Below, one piece after another: positions 1 through 7,262 of a stretch of DNA of 13,148 nucleotides; position 1 is the first letter of the stretch; the number at the start of each line of letters is the position of its first letter. A model generated the notes under the pieces. The model worked only from the letters and a program-made list of their open reading frames with translations, was not told the DNA's origin and searched no databases. Made by a program: the position numbers and the translations under genes. Source of the stretch: CALZJC01 sp041574955. GTDB taxonomy: Bacteria; Acidobacteriota; Thermoanaerobaculia; Multivoradales; JAHEKO01. The stretch is from positions 1-13,148 of the forward strand of contig JBFGNS010000119.1 in the NCBI GenBank assembly GCA_041574955.1, written 5' to 3'.

Positions 1-40
1 CCGGGCTGTGCTCCAAAGGCGAGGGTGATGTCGCTCCGAC

Positions 41-132
41 CGGGCCCCCGCCGGCTGACGCTCCCTCCCGACGACGTGCTCCGGGCCCCCGCCGGCTGAC
101 GCTCCCCCCCGGCGACGTGCTCCGGGCCCCCG
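41..132. repeat. 41-bp direct tandem repeat, about 2.25 copies
   Basis: Copy 1 is 41-81, copy 2 is 82-122, and a partial third copy (CGGGCCCCCG) is 123-132. The two full copies differ at only two positions by eye (T to C and A to G in the second half). The unit begins CGGGCCCCCGCCGGCTGACG. It lies in the noncoding stretch 1-198, downstream of the antiporter gene on the minus strand. I see no coding function. It could be a replication-slippage tandem or the edge of a longer repeat family that starts left of the window. Confidence 0.8.
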
Positions 133-172
133 AGCCCCCACCCCTCGAGCAGGAAGCTCAGCGGTGCGGGCC

Positions 173-197
173 CACGGTGCCCGGTAGCCGTACCGTG
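173..197 (-). terminator. Weak hairpin just after the antiporter stop codon
   Basis: On the minus strand, CACGGT and ACCGTG form a 6-bp stem around a 13-nt GC-rich loop, starting 2 nt after the antiporter stop. An alternative inner stem (GGTA/TACC) is also possible. No T-run follows, so it does not look like a strong intrinsic terminator. It may only mark the transcript end or be chance in GC-rich DNA. Confidence 0.2.
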
Positions 198-198
198 C

Positions 199-1596
199 TC
201 AGGCGCCCCCGGCCTTCTTGCGATCTCCCCGCGCCAGCGTGTACTTGAGCACCGGCGGCGTGATCAGGGTGGTGACGATCACCATGATCACCACCGCCGA
301 GAACACCGGCACCGAGATCACCGGCTTGCCGTGCAGCACCAGGCTGGCGCCGATGCCGGCGAAGATCAGGCCGACCTCACCGCGCGGCACCATGCCGACC
401 GCGATCGAGATCCGGTCGAGCCCCTTCTCGAGCACGCCGCCGGCGCACGACATCTTGCCGATGATGGCGGCCACCGACAGCACCGCGGCGAAGCCCAGGA
501 CCTCGACCTGGCCGAAGGTGGAGAGATCGACCTTGATGCCCATCAGCACGAAGAAGATCGGCACCAGGAAGATGTTGATCGGGTGGATCAGCTCCTCGAG
601 CGAGTGGTCGCCGCGGTCGAGGAAGTCCTTGTAGTGGACCTCGTCGAGGATCAGGCCGGCGGCGAAGGCGCCGACGATCGGTGCCAGCTCGATGACGTTG
701 GCCAGGTAGGCGAGCAGGAAGCAGAAGCCCAGCGACAGGGTCAGCAGCATCCCCTTGATGCGCAGCCGGCTGGCGAGGCGGAACAGCCGCGGCGACAGCC
801 AGCCGCCGATCATGATCGCCAGCACCAGGAACAGCGTCGCCTTGGCGACGATCATCAGCACGTCGAAGCTGGCCAGCTCGCCGCCGGTGTTGGCGGCGGT
901 GATGACGCCCGACACCACCGCCAGGATCACCAGGCCGAGCACGTCGTCGAGCACCGCCGCGCCCAGGATGATCTTGGCCTCCCGGGTGGTCACCTTGCCG
1001 AGGTCGGTGAGCACCCGGGCGGTGATGCCGACGCTGGTGGCGCACAGCGTGGCGCCGATGAACAGGTGGACCAGCAGCTCCTCGTCGGGCAGCATCCAGG
1101 CCGATACCCCCCAGCCCAGGAAGAACGGCAGCACCACGCCGAGGATCGCCACCAGCAGGCTCGACGGGCCGACCGACATCATCTCGCGCACGTTCGACTC
1201 GAGACCGACCTCGAACAGCAGCAGCACGACGCCGATCTCGGCCAGGATGGTGATGCCCTGGTTGGTGGCCAGGAAGTCCAGGTAGTGCATGCCGAGCAGG
1301 CCGAGGTTGCCGATGATGACGCCGGCGATCAGCTCGCCGAGGACCGCCGGCTGGTGCACCCGCTCCGCCAGCTCGCCGCCCACCTTGGCGGCCAGCAGCA
1401 TGATCACCAGACCGAGCAGCACCGGGGTGACCGGGCTGGCGTGACCGCCGCCGCCGTGCTCCCCGCCGTCGTCGTGGCCGCCCGCGTCGCCGGCGGCCGC
1501 CGCCGGCTCCGCGGCGCCCACGGCGCTCGGTGACAGGCCGGTGTACACCGCCAGCAGGGCGAACAGGATCAGCAGAGCGACGGCGGTCTTGCGCAT
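199..1596 (-). CDS. Cation:proton antiporter, CPA2 (KefB/NapA-like) family
   Basis: Predicted inner-membrane monovalent cation/H+ exchanger, probably Na+ or K+ for H+, used in pH or ion homeostasis. The 465-residue protein has an N-terminal hydrophobic segment that looks like a signal peptide or first helix (residues 5-28). Next comes a short Gly/His/Asp-rich loop (36-54, with H41, D42, D43, E46, H47 and H52), then about a dozen hydrophobic helices. The transporter-core motif LDD is at 216-218; the aspartate pair is typical of electrogenic CPA2 exchangers, while KefC-type proteins have QD. The conserved PRGEVG motif is at 404-409. No C-terminal RCK/TrkA-N domain is present, so it is a bare transporter module. 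The ATG start has a good Shine-Dalgarno: minus-strand GGAGGG (plus 1604-1609) about 7 nt upstream. It is transcribed alone, divergent from mfd. Substrate cannot be told from sequence. Confidence 0.9.
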   Translation of the reverse strand: MRKTAVALLILFALLAVYTGLSPSAVGAAEPAAAAGDAGGHDDGGEHGGGGHASPVTPVLLGLVIMLLAAKVGGELAERVHQPAVLGELIAGVIIGNLGLLGMHYLDFLATNQGITILAEIGVVLLLFEVGLESNVREMMSVGPSSLLVAILGVVLPFFLGWGVSAWMLPDEELLVHLFIGATLCATSVGITARVLTDLGKVTTREAKIILGAAVLDDVLGLVILAVVSGVITAANTGGELASFDVLMIVAKATLFLVLAIMIGGWLSPRLFRLASRLRIKGMLLTLSLGFCFLLAYLANVIELAPIVGAFAAGLILDEVHYKDFLDRGDHSLEELIHPINIFLVPIFFVLMGIKVDLSTFGQVEVLGFAAVLSVAAIIGKMSCAGGVLEKGLDRISIAVGMVPRGEVGLIFAGIGASLVLHGKPVISVPVFSAVVIMVIVTTLITPPVLKYTLARGDRKKAGGA

Positions 1597-1687
1597 TTTC
1601 GGTCCCTCCGGGGTTGGATCAGGCCGGTACCCCGGGAGCCGCCACGCGACGCCTCCCGCACCCGTTCCGGCCTCTCGAGAGCGCCAT

Positions 1688-1715
1688 ATCCTACCCCGTG
1701 GCGAGCGGCTGTCGA
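1688..1715 (-). promoter_or_regulatory. Candidate sigma-70-type promoter for the antiporter gene
   Basis: On the minus strand, TCGACA (plus 1710-1715; 5 of 6 to the -35 consensus) is followed after 16 bp by TAGGAT (plus 1688-1693; 4 of 6 to the -10 consensus). It points toward the antiporter start at 1596 and would leave a leader of roughly 85 nt. This is the most AT-containing part of the divergent gap 1597-1765. It is inferred from motif match only. Confidence 0.4.
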
Positions 1716-1753
1716 GTGCCGGCCGAGCGCGCCGGGGGAAGCCGGCCGCACAG

Positions 1754-1766
1754 TAGACTGCCGGCG
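1754..1766 (+). promoter_or_regulatory. Candidate -10 box placing the mfd transcript start at its start codon
   Basis: TAGACT (1754-1759) fits the TANNNT form of a -10 element. It ends 6 nt before the GTG start at 1766, the spacing expected if transcription begins at or next to the start codon. No Shine-Dalgarno-like sequence precedes the GTG (GACTGCCGGC), which agrees with a leaderless mRNA. No convincing -35 is seen around 1731-1736. Confidence 0.3.
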
Positions 1767-4700
1767 TGAGCCAACCCCGGTTCTGGCAGCCGTTCGGTGA
1801 AGCGCTGGCCGCCAGCGCGCCCTACCGGCGGCTGCTCGAGGGCGGCGCGGTGGCCGACCGGCTGCCGCTGCCGGCCGCCGCCTGGGTTCTGGGGCTGGTG
1901 GCGCGCGAGCGCGAGCGGCCGCTGCTGGTAGTGGTGCCGCACGAGGCCGAAGCGCTGGCCTGGGTGGAGGCCGCCCACCTGTTCGCCGACGGCGCCGACC
2001 ACCTGGCGGCGCCGTCGCTCACCCCCTACCACGAGACCGAGCCGGCGCTGTCCGAGGCGGCCCAGGAGGCGGCGGTGCTCGACCGCCTGCTGCGCGGCGA
2101 GGTCGGCGCCATCGTGGTCACCGCGCGCGGCCTGTTCCGGCGGCTGCCGAGCGCGGCGGCGCTGGCGGCGGCGACGCTCGAGCTGGCGCCGGGTGACGAG
2201 CGGCCGGTGGAGCCGCTGGTCCAGCACCTGACCGCCTACGGCTACCGCCGGGTGGATCTGGTGACCGAGGTCGGAGACTTCGCCGTCCGCGGCGGCGTCT
2301 TCGACCTGTTCTCGCCGGGCCAGCCCGAGCCGGTGCGGCTCGACCTGTTCGGCGACACCGTCGAGAGCCTGCGCCGGTTCGGGGTCGACGATCAGCGCTC
2401 GCGCGACGAGCTGGAGCGGCTCAGGGTGCTGCCGGTGAACGCCTTCCGCAGCGGCCGCGAGGAGGCGACCCGGCTGGCCGACGAGCTGACCCGGCGGTTG
2501 AGCGGCGAGATCGGGATGGACGCCGCCGAGAAGCTGGCGCAGCTACGCGACGAGGGACGGTTCACCGGCTGGCAGCGCTTTCTGCCGGTGCTCGGCGAGC
2601 CGGCGTTCCTGCCCGACCTGCTGCCGGGCGCGCTGGTGGTGGCGGTCGACCGCGCGCGGCTGCGCGAGGAGATCGCCCGCCACGCCGCCGAGCTCGCCGC
2701 CGACTACCAGGCGTTCCGCGAGCAGTCGCTGATGGCGCTGCCGCCCGAGCTGCTCGAGCACCCGACGGAGCTGCCGGCGGCGCTGATCGAGGCCGCCGAC
2801 CTCAGGGTCGGCGAGCTGGTGAGCGAGCCGGACGGCGCGGCGGTGGCCGACTTCGCCGGTGCCGTTACCGACCGCTTCGACGGCCAGCTGCCGCGCTTCG
2901 CGCGCGAGCTGGAGACCGCCCGGGCGCGCGGCGAGCGGCTGGTGGTGGTCACTCCTCGCGAGCACCGGTCGCGCATCGAGCGGCTTTGCGCCACCCTCGA
3001 GATGCCGTTCGAGCGTGGCGGGGTCGAATGGGCGGCCGGCGAGCTGGAGCGCGGCTTCCGGCTGCCGCCGGCCGGGCTGGCGGTCTACGGCGAGCGCCAG
3101 CTGTTCCCCCGCCTGGCTCCGCGGCCGCTGCTCGCCGGCGCCCGCCGGCGGCTGGTGGCCGGTCTGCGCGATCTGCGCCTGGGCGACTTCGTGGTGCACG
3201 CCGATCACGGCATCGGCCAGTTCGTGCGCCTGCGGGCGGTCGGCGGCGACGGCGCCGGCGCCGCGGGCGAGGCCGAGCGCGCCGGCGAGGTCGAGGTGAT
3301 GGAGATCGAGTACGCCGGCGGCCGCCGCCTGCTGTTGCCGCTCGGCCGGCTCGACCTGGTGCAGAAGTACAGCGGGCTCGAGGGCGTGGCGCCGCGTCTC
3401 GACCGGCTCGGCGGCACCTCGTGGAACCGCAAGAAGGAGCGGGTGCGGCGGGGCATGCGCAGGCTGGCGGGCGACCTGCTCAAGCTGTACGCCGAGCGCC
3501 AGCTGGCGCGGGCGCCGGCGATGCCGGAGGACAGCGACCTGCAGGCGCAGTTCGAGGCGCTGTTCGACTACGTCGAGACGCCCGACCAGATGCAGGCGGC
3601 CGAGGCCATCAAGGACGACCTGGAGCGCGACCGGCCGATGGACCGCCTGCTGGTGGGCGACGTCGGCTTCGGCAAGACCGAGGTGGCGATGCGCGCCGCC
3701 TTCAAGGTGGTCGACGGCGGCCGCCAGGTGGCGGTGCTGGCGCCGACCACCATCCTCGCCGACCAGCACCTCGAGACCTTCCAACGGCGGTTCGGGGAGT
3801 TTCCGGTGCGGATCGAGATGGTGTCGCGCTTCCGCTCGCCGGCCGAGATCCGCCAGATCCGCGACGAGCTGGCGGCCGGCCGCATCGATATCCTGATCGG
3901 CACCCACCGGCTGCTCAGCCGCGACATCGAGATTCCCCGTCTCGGCTTGCTGGTGGTCGACGAGGAGCAGCGCTTCGGGGTGGCGCAGAAGGAGCGGCTG
4001 AGACAGCTCAAGAAGAGCGTCCACGTGCTGTCGATGACCGCCACCCCGGTGCCCCGCACCCTGCAGCTGTCGCTCGCCGGAGTGCGCGACCTGTCGGTGA
4101 TCGAGACGCCGCCGCGCGACCGGATGGCGGTCGAGACCTCGATCGTGCCGTTCGACAAGACGCTGATCCGCGAGGCGGTGGAGTCCGAGCTCGAGCGTGG
4201 CGGCCAGGTGTACTTCGTCCACAACCGGGTCGAGGGCATCGAGGAGATGGCCGGCCTGCTGCGCGAGGTGGTGCCCGAGGTGCGTCTGACCATCGGCCAC
4301 GGGCAGATGGACGAGGGCGAGCTGGCGCGGCGGATGCACGCTTTCAAGGCTGGCGAGCATGACCTGCTGCTGGCCACCACCATCATCGAGAACGGCATCG
4401 ACATCCCCAACGTCAACACCATGATCATCCACCACGCCGACCAGTTCGGCCTCGCGCAGCTCTACCAGCTGCGCGGCCGCGTCGGCCGCGGCTCGCGGCT
4501 CGCCTACTGCTACCTGATGGTCCCCGGCGACCGGTTGCTGTCGGAAGACGCCCGCCACCGGCTGCAGGCGATCCGCGAGTTCTCCGATCTCGGCGCCGGC
4601 TTCCGGATCGCGGCGCGCGATCTCGAGATCCGTGGTGCCGGCGACCTGCTGGGCGCCGAGCAGAGCGGCCACATCACGGCGGTCGGCATCGACACCTACC

Positions 4701-5179
4701 TCAAGATGCTCGAGGAGGCGGTGCGCGAGCTCAAGGGCGAGGCGGTGGCGCCGCCGCCCTCGGTGGCGCTCGACCTGCCGGTGGTGGCCGCGATCCCGGC
4801 CGACTACGTGGGCGACGCCAACCTGCGGCTGGAGATCTACCGCCGGGTGGCGGCGGGCGAGGACGGCGACCAGGCGATCCTCGACGAGCTGCGCGACCGC
4901 TTCGGGCCGCCGCCGGAGCCGGTGCGGCGGCTGGTGTCGGTGGCGTCGCTCAAGCGGCTGGCCGAGCGGCTGCGTATCCAGACCGTGTCGATGAAGGGCT
5001 CGAAGCTGCGCCTGCGGCTGCGCCGCGACTCGCCGGTCGATCCGGAGCGGCTCATCCGGCTGGTCTCCGAGCAGCCGGGGGCCAGCTTCTCGCCCAGCGG
5101 CGTGCTGAGCGTCGCCGCCGGCACCGGCGCGGCGGTGCTCGACACCGCGCGCCGGACCCTCGAGAGGCTGGCCGAATGA
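1766..5179 (+). CDS. mfd: Transcription-repair coupling factor Mfd
   Basis: ATP-driven DNA translocase that removes stalled RNA polymerase at lesions and recruits UvrA for nucleotide excision repair. At 1137 residues it is full length for the family. Domains in order: a UvrB-like N-terminal module (about 1-330); a linker region; the CarD-like RNA-polymerase-interacting domain (about 468-545, with GDFVVHADHGIG from 473); the RecG-type helicase lobes with Walker A GDVGFGKT (631-638), DEEQ box (732-735), a SMTATPVPRTL motif, and RGRVGRG (903-909) after the TTIIENGIDIPN translocation motif; and a C-terminal TRCF domain (about 1000-1137). The polymerase-binding domain has a small Gly/Ala/Glu-rich insert (about 490-508) relative to E. 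coli Mfd. GTG is the first start after the divergent gap and lacks a clear ribosome site. Its stop overlaps the next gene by ATGA, which suggests coupled translation with the PpiC-like gene. Confidence 0.98.
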   Translation: MSQPRFWQPFGEALAASAPYRRLLEGGAVADRLPLPAAAWVLGLVARERERPLLVVVPHEAEALAWVEAAHLFADGADHLAAPSLTPYHETEPALSEAAQEAAVLDRLLRGEVGAIVVTARGLFRRLPSAAALAAATLELAPGDERPVEPLVQHLTAYGYRRVDLVTEVGDFAVRGGVFDLFSPGQPEPVRLDLFGDTVESLRRFGVDDQRSRDELERLRVLPVNAFRSGREEATRLADELTRRLSGEIGMDAAEKLAQLRDEGRFTGWQRFLPVLGEPAFLPDLLPGALVVAVDRARLREEIARHAAELAADYQAFREQSLMALPPELLEHPTELPAALIEAADLRVGELVSEPDGAAVADFAGAVTDRFDGQLPRFARELETARARGERLVVVTPREHRSRIERLCATLEMPFERGGVEWAAGELERGFRLPPAGLAVYGERQLFPRLAPRPLLAGARRRLVAGLRDLRLGDFVVHADHGIGQFVRLRAVGGDGAGAAGEAERAGEVEVMEIEYAGGRRLLLPLGRLDLVQKYSGLEGVAPRLDRLGGTSWNRKKERVRRGMRRLAGDLLKLYAERQLARAPAMPEDSDLQAQFEALFDYVETPDQMQAAEAIKDDLERDRPMDRLLVGDVGFGKTEVAMRAAFKVVDGGRQVAVLAPTTILADQHLETFQRRFGEFPVRIEMVSRFRSPAEIRQIRDELAAGRIDILIGTHRLLSRDIEIPRLGLLVVDEEQRFGVAQKERLRQLKKSVHVLSMTATPVPRTLQLSLAGVRDLSVIETPPRDRMAVETSIVPFDKTLIREAVESELERGGQVYFVHNRVEGIEEMAGLLREVVPEVRLTIGHGQMDEGELARRMHAFKAGEHDLLLATTIIENGIDIPNVNTMIIHHADQFGLAQLYQLRGRVGRGSRLAYCYLMVPGDRLLSEDARHRLQAIREFSDLGAGFRIAARDLEIRGAGDLLGAEQSGHITAVGIDTYLKMLEEAVRELKGEAVAPPPSVALDLPVVAAIPADYVGDANLRLEIYRRVAAGEDGDQAILDELRDRFGPPPEPVRRLVSVASLKRLAERLRIQTVSMKGSKLRLRLRRDSPVDPERLIRLVSEQPGASFSPSGVLSVAAGTGAAVLDTARRTLERLAE

Positions 5180-6081
5180 GTGCTCGAGGCGAGCGGCCGC
5201 GAGCTCGCCCCCCAAGCGCCGTCGCGGGCCGGCCGTCGCGCGCCGCCGCCTGCTGGGCGACGCTGGGCATGCTGGTGCTCGCTGCCTGCGGCGGCGAGCA
5301 GCCACCGGCGCCGGACATCCTGGCGCAGATCGGCGACGAGCCGGTGGCCTACACCGCCTTCGAGCGCTACCTGGCCGAGAACTCGGTGGATCCCGACCTC
5401 GGCTGGGGCAGCGACGTGTTGAGCGGGCTGCTCGACCAGTTCCTCGACGAGGAGCTGCTGCGGCGGCTGGCGGCGGCCCGCGGCGTGGCGGCGCCGGGCG
5501 GCGGTCGACGCGTGGCGGTCCAGGCGCTGCTCGCCGGGGCGGCGGCCGAGCCGGTCGCCGACGACGAGGTGGCGGCCTACTACCGCCGCAACCGCCGTCA
5601 GTTCGAGCTGCCCGAGCGGGTGCGGGTGCGTCAGCTGCTGCTGGCCGATGCCGATTCGCTGGCCGCCGCGCAGGCCGAGCTGGCCGCCGGCGCGCCTTTC
5701 GAGACGCTCGCCGAACGGCTGTCGCTGGTGCCGGTGGAGTCGATCGGCGGCGTCGGCTCGGCGCTGTCGCGCGACGACCTGCCGCCGACGTTTGCCGACG
5801 CCATCTTCGAGCTGGAGCCGGGCGAGGTCAGCGAGCCGATCGCCACCGACTACGGCTTCCACCTTTTCGAGGTGGTGGAGCGTCTGCCGGCCGGGCCGGC
5901 CGAGCTGCCGGCGGTGGCGGCGGAGATCCGTGAGACCCTGCGCCGCGACAGGCTCGACGGCGCGCTGGCGCGGCTGGTCGAGGAGGCCCGCGAGCGCTAC
6001 AATGTGAGGCTGTTCGAGCGCAACCTGCCGTTCAACTACCAAGGTCACTATTCCGATGCTCCCCCGCCCGCGACGGGCTAG
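5176..6081 (+). CDS. PpiC/parvulin-type peptidylprolyl isomerase-like lipoprotein
   Basis: Predicted lipid-anchored periplasmic foldase or chaperone of the PrsA/SurA/PpiC group, 301 residues. An Arg-rich N-region (1-25) and hydrophobic stretch lead to a lipobox LAAC (35-38), so C38 is the likely lipidated residue. A helical N-terminal domain (about 45-135) precedes a single parvulin domain (about 148-238), recognisable from AGAPFETLAERLS (171-183), the GGVG turn, LEPGEVSEPI (213-222) and YGFHLFEV (226-233). The first conserved parvulin histidine (usual pattern HIL after the first strand) is glutamine here (Q153 in VRQLLL), so isomerase activity is doubtful. The start overlaps the mfd stop (ATGA) and its last 26 bp overlap the SurA-like gene. 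The operon pairing suggests shared work on secreted or outer-membrane proteins. Family call is firm; exact role is inference. Confidence 0.85.
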   Translation: MSARGERPRARPPSAVAGRPSRAAACWATLGMLVLAACGGEQPPAPDILAQIGDEPVAYTAFERYLAENSVDPDLGWGSDVLSGLLDQFLDEELLRRLAAARGVAAPGGGRRVAVQALLAGAAAEPVADDEVAAYYRRNRRQFELPERVRVRQLLLADADSLAAAQAELAAGAPFETLAERLSLVPVESIGGVGSALSRDDLPPTFADAIFELEPGEVSEPIATDYGFHLFEVVERLPAGPAELPAVAAEIRETLRRDRLDGALARLVEEARERYNVRLFERNLPFNYQGHYSDAPPPATG

Positions 6082-7150
6082 CCCGTCTCTCGCCGTCTGC
6101 GCCCGGGCGCTGGTGACGATCCTGCTGGTGGCCGTGCCGTTGGCGGCCGACGTCAACCGGATCGTGCTGCGGGTCAACGACCAGATCGCGACGCTGTTCG
6201 AGTTCGAGCAGCGGCGGCAGGCGCGGGTGGGCGAGATCCAGCGCGCCGACCTGCCCCCCGACCGCCGCCAGCGGCTGCTGGCCGAGGTCGGCGAGCAGAC
6301 GCTGCGCGAGATGTACGAGGAGCTGCTGGTTCTGTCGCGCGCCAACCAGCTCGACGTGCGCGTCTCGGACCGCGACGTCGACCGGGCTGTCGAAGACGCC
6401 AAGGCGTCGTTCAACATCCAGAGCGACGAGGCGTTCCGCCAGGCTCTGGCCGGCTCCGGCCTCACCCTCGACGAGTTCCGCCAGCAGATGCGCAAGAACC
6501 TGCTGATCCGGGAGGTCATGGGGCGCGAGGTGCAGCAGAAGGTCCAGCTCGAGGAGGAGGACCTGCGCCGCTACTACCGCGCCCATCCCGAGGAGTTCTC
6601 CGAGCCGCGCCGGCTGCGGGTGCGTGAGGTGGTGGTGCCCGGCGGGCCGCGAGCCGCCGAGGTGGCGGCGCGCGTGCGCGACTTGCTGGCCGCGGACGAC
6701 CAGGACGAGCTGTCGGCGCTCGCCGAGAGCGGCGAGGCCGGCGGCCTGGTGCAGCTCGGCTGGGTGGAGCAGGGAGACCTCGAGTCGGCGCTCGAGGCGG
6801 CGATCTGGGAGCTCGACGCCGGCGACGTGAGCGAGCCGGTGGCGGCGCGCGGCGGTCTGCACGTCGTGGAGGTGCTCGAGGTCCAGGCGGCGCGGCTGCT
6901 CGAGTTCGGCGAGGTCGAGGAGCGCATCCAGCGCAAGCTGCGCGCCGAGCGGTTCCAGAGCGAGATGTCGAGCTTCTTCGAGCGCTTGGAGCGCACCTCC
7001 TACATCGTCGCCCAGCCGCCGCCCGAGGCGGCCGGCTTCCGCGCCGCGACCACCGCGCAGCCTCCCGAAGAGCTGATGAGCCCGCCGCCCGCCGAGCAGC
7101 CCGAAGAGCCGCCGGCCGCGGCGCCCGACGGCGACTCCGGCAGCCGCTAG
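6056..7150 (+). CDS. surA: SurA-like periplasmic chaperone (SurA_N plus one PpiC domain)
   Basis: Predicted periplasmic chaperone for outer-membrane proteins, 364 residues. A signal peptide (Arg-rich start, hydrophobic 16-30) would be cleaved near AVPLAA-DV (about 31/32). Residues 33-165 match the SurA N-terminal chaperone domain, ending in the typical LDEFRQQMRKNLLIREVMGR pattern. One parvulin-like domain follows (about 184-278; ELDAGDVSEPV at 252-262, GGLHVVEV at 266-273). E. coli SurA has two such domains. The first conserved His of parvulins is E191 (RVREVVV), and the domain is short, so it may be a structural, noncatalytic copy. Residues 320-364 form a Pro/Glu/Ala-rich tail, probably disordered. 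The ATG lies 26 bp inside the upstream gene with only a weak ribosome site (GGT about 12 nt upstream), implying translational coupling. A start further downstream would lose the signal peptide. Confidence 0.85.
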   Translation: MLPRPRRASPSLAVCARALVTILLVAVPLAADVNRIVLRVNDQIATLFEFEQRRQARVGEIQRADLPPDRRQRLLAEVGEQTLREMYEELLVLSRANQLDVRVSDRDVDRAVEDAKASFNIQSDEAFRQALAGSGLTLDEFRQQMRKNLLIREVMGREVQQKVQLEEEDLRRYYRAHPEEFSEPRRLRVREVVVPGGPRAAEVAARVRDLLAADDQDELSALAESGEAGGLVQLGWVEQGDLESALEAAIWELDAGDVSEPVAARGGLHVVEVLEVQAARLLEFGEVEERIQRKLRAERFQSEMSSFFERLERTSYIVAQPPPEAAGFRAATTAQPPEELMSPPPAEQPEEPPAAAPDGDSGSR

Positions 7151-7160
7151 CCGGCCCGGC

Positions 7161-7190
7161 CCGCGCGGACGCCGACCACGGTCCGCGCCG
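7161..7190 (+). terminator. Hairpin after the SurA-like gene, no U-tract
   Basis: GCGCGGAC (7163-7170) pairs perfectly with GTCCGCGC (7181-7188) around a 10-nt loop, and one more G-C pair can form beyond a mismatch. It begins about 12 nt after the surA stop. CCCGAAACGGG (7194-7204) is a second small hairpin just after it. There is no T-run, so a classical intrinsic terminator is not supported. It may be a transcript-end or stabilising structure separating the mfd-surA unit from the mraZ promoter. Confidence 0.35.
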
Positions 7191-7219
7191 GGGCCCGAAA
7201 CGGGCGGAAGCGCCCTGGG

Positions 7220-7238
7220 ATGAAGGGTTTACCCTCAT
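7220..7238. other. Dyad symmetry abutting the MraZ operator
   Basis: The core AGGGT-TT-ACCCT (7224-7235) is a perfect inverted repeat. The arms extend to ATGA on the left and CAT on the right if one A (7223 or 7224) is bulged. The dyad ends one base before the first GTGG box of the mraZ control region. It could be a binding site for another regulator or the last hairpin of the upstream transcript; no protein can be named. Confidence 0.4.
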
Positions 7239-7262
7239 GTGGAGCAAAGTGGACAAGAGTGG
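7239..7262 (+). promoter_or_regulatory. MraZ operator: three GTGG boxes at 10-bp spacing
   Basis: GTGG occurs at 7239-7242, 7249-7252 and 7259-7262, exactly one helical turn apart, each followed by A (GTGGA). MraZ proteins are known to bind short G-rich direct repeats of this kind upstream of their own gene, through an oligomeric ring that contacts repeats on one DNA face. The array begins 71 bp upstream of the mraZ ATG and overlaps the predicted -35 and spacer, so repression by promoter occlusion is expected. Confidence 0.85.

Noticed and set aside
331..1533. 400-codon plus-strand frame antisense to the antiporter
   Set aside because: Asp/His/Gln/Glu-rich shadow of a membrane-protein gene, with no start context or domain. 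The minus-strand antiporter explains this DNA.
1717..1765. Repeated GCCGGC motifs before mfd as a possible operator or hairpin
   Set aside because: GCCGGC is self-complementary and expected often at this GC content, and the spacing of the copies shows no regularity.
2543..5305. 920-codon open frame antisense to mfd
   Set aside because: Composition is rich in Arg, His, Gln and Ala without any domain pattern. It is a shadow of the high-GC mfd frame, which has all family motifs.
4837..6519. 560-codon minus-strand frame across the mfd end and both chaperone genes
   Set aside because: Overlaps three well-supported genes and shows only biased composition. GC-rich DNA produces such stop-free frames by chance.
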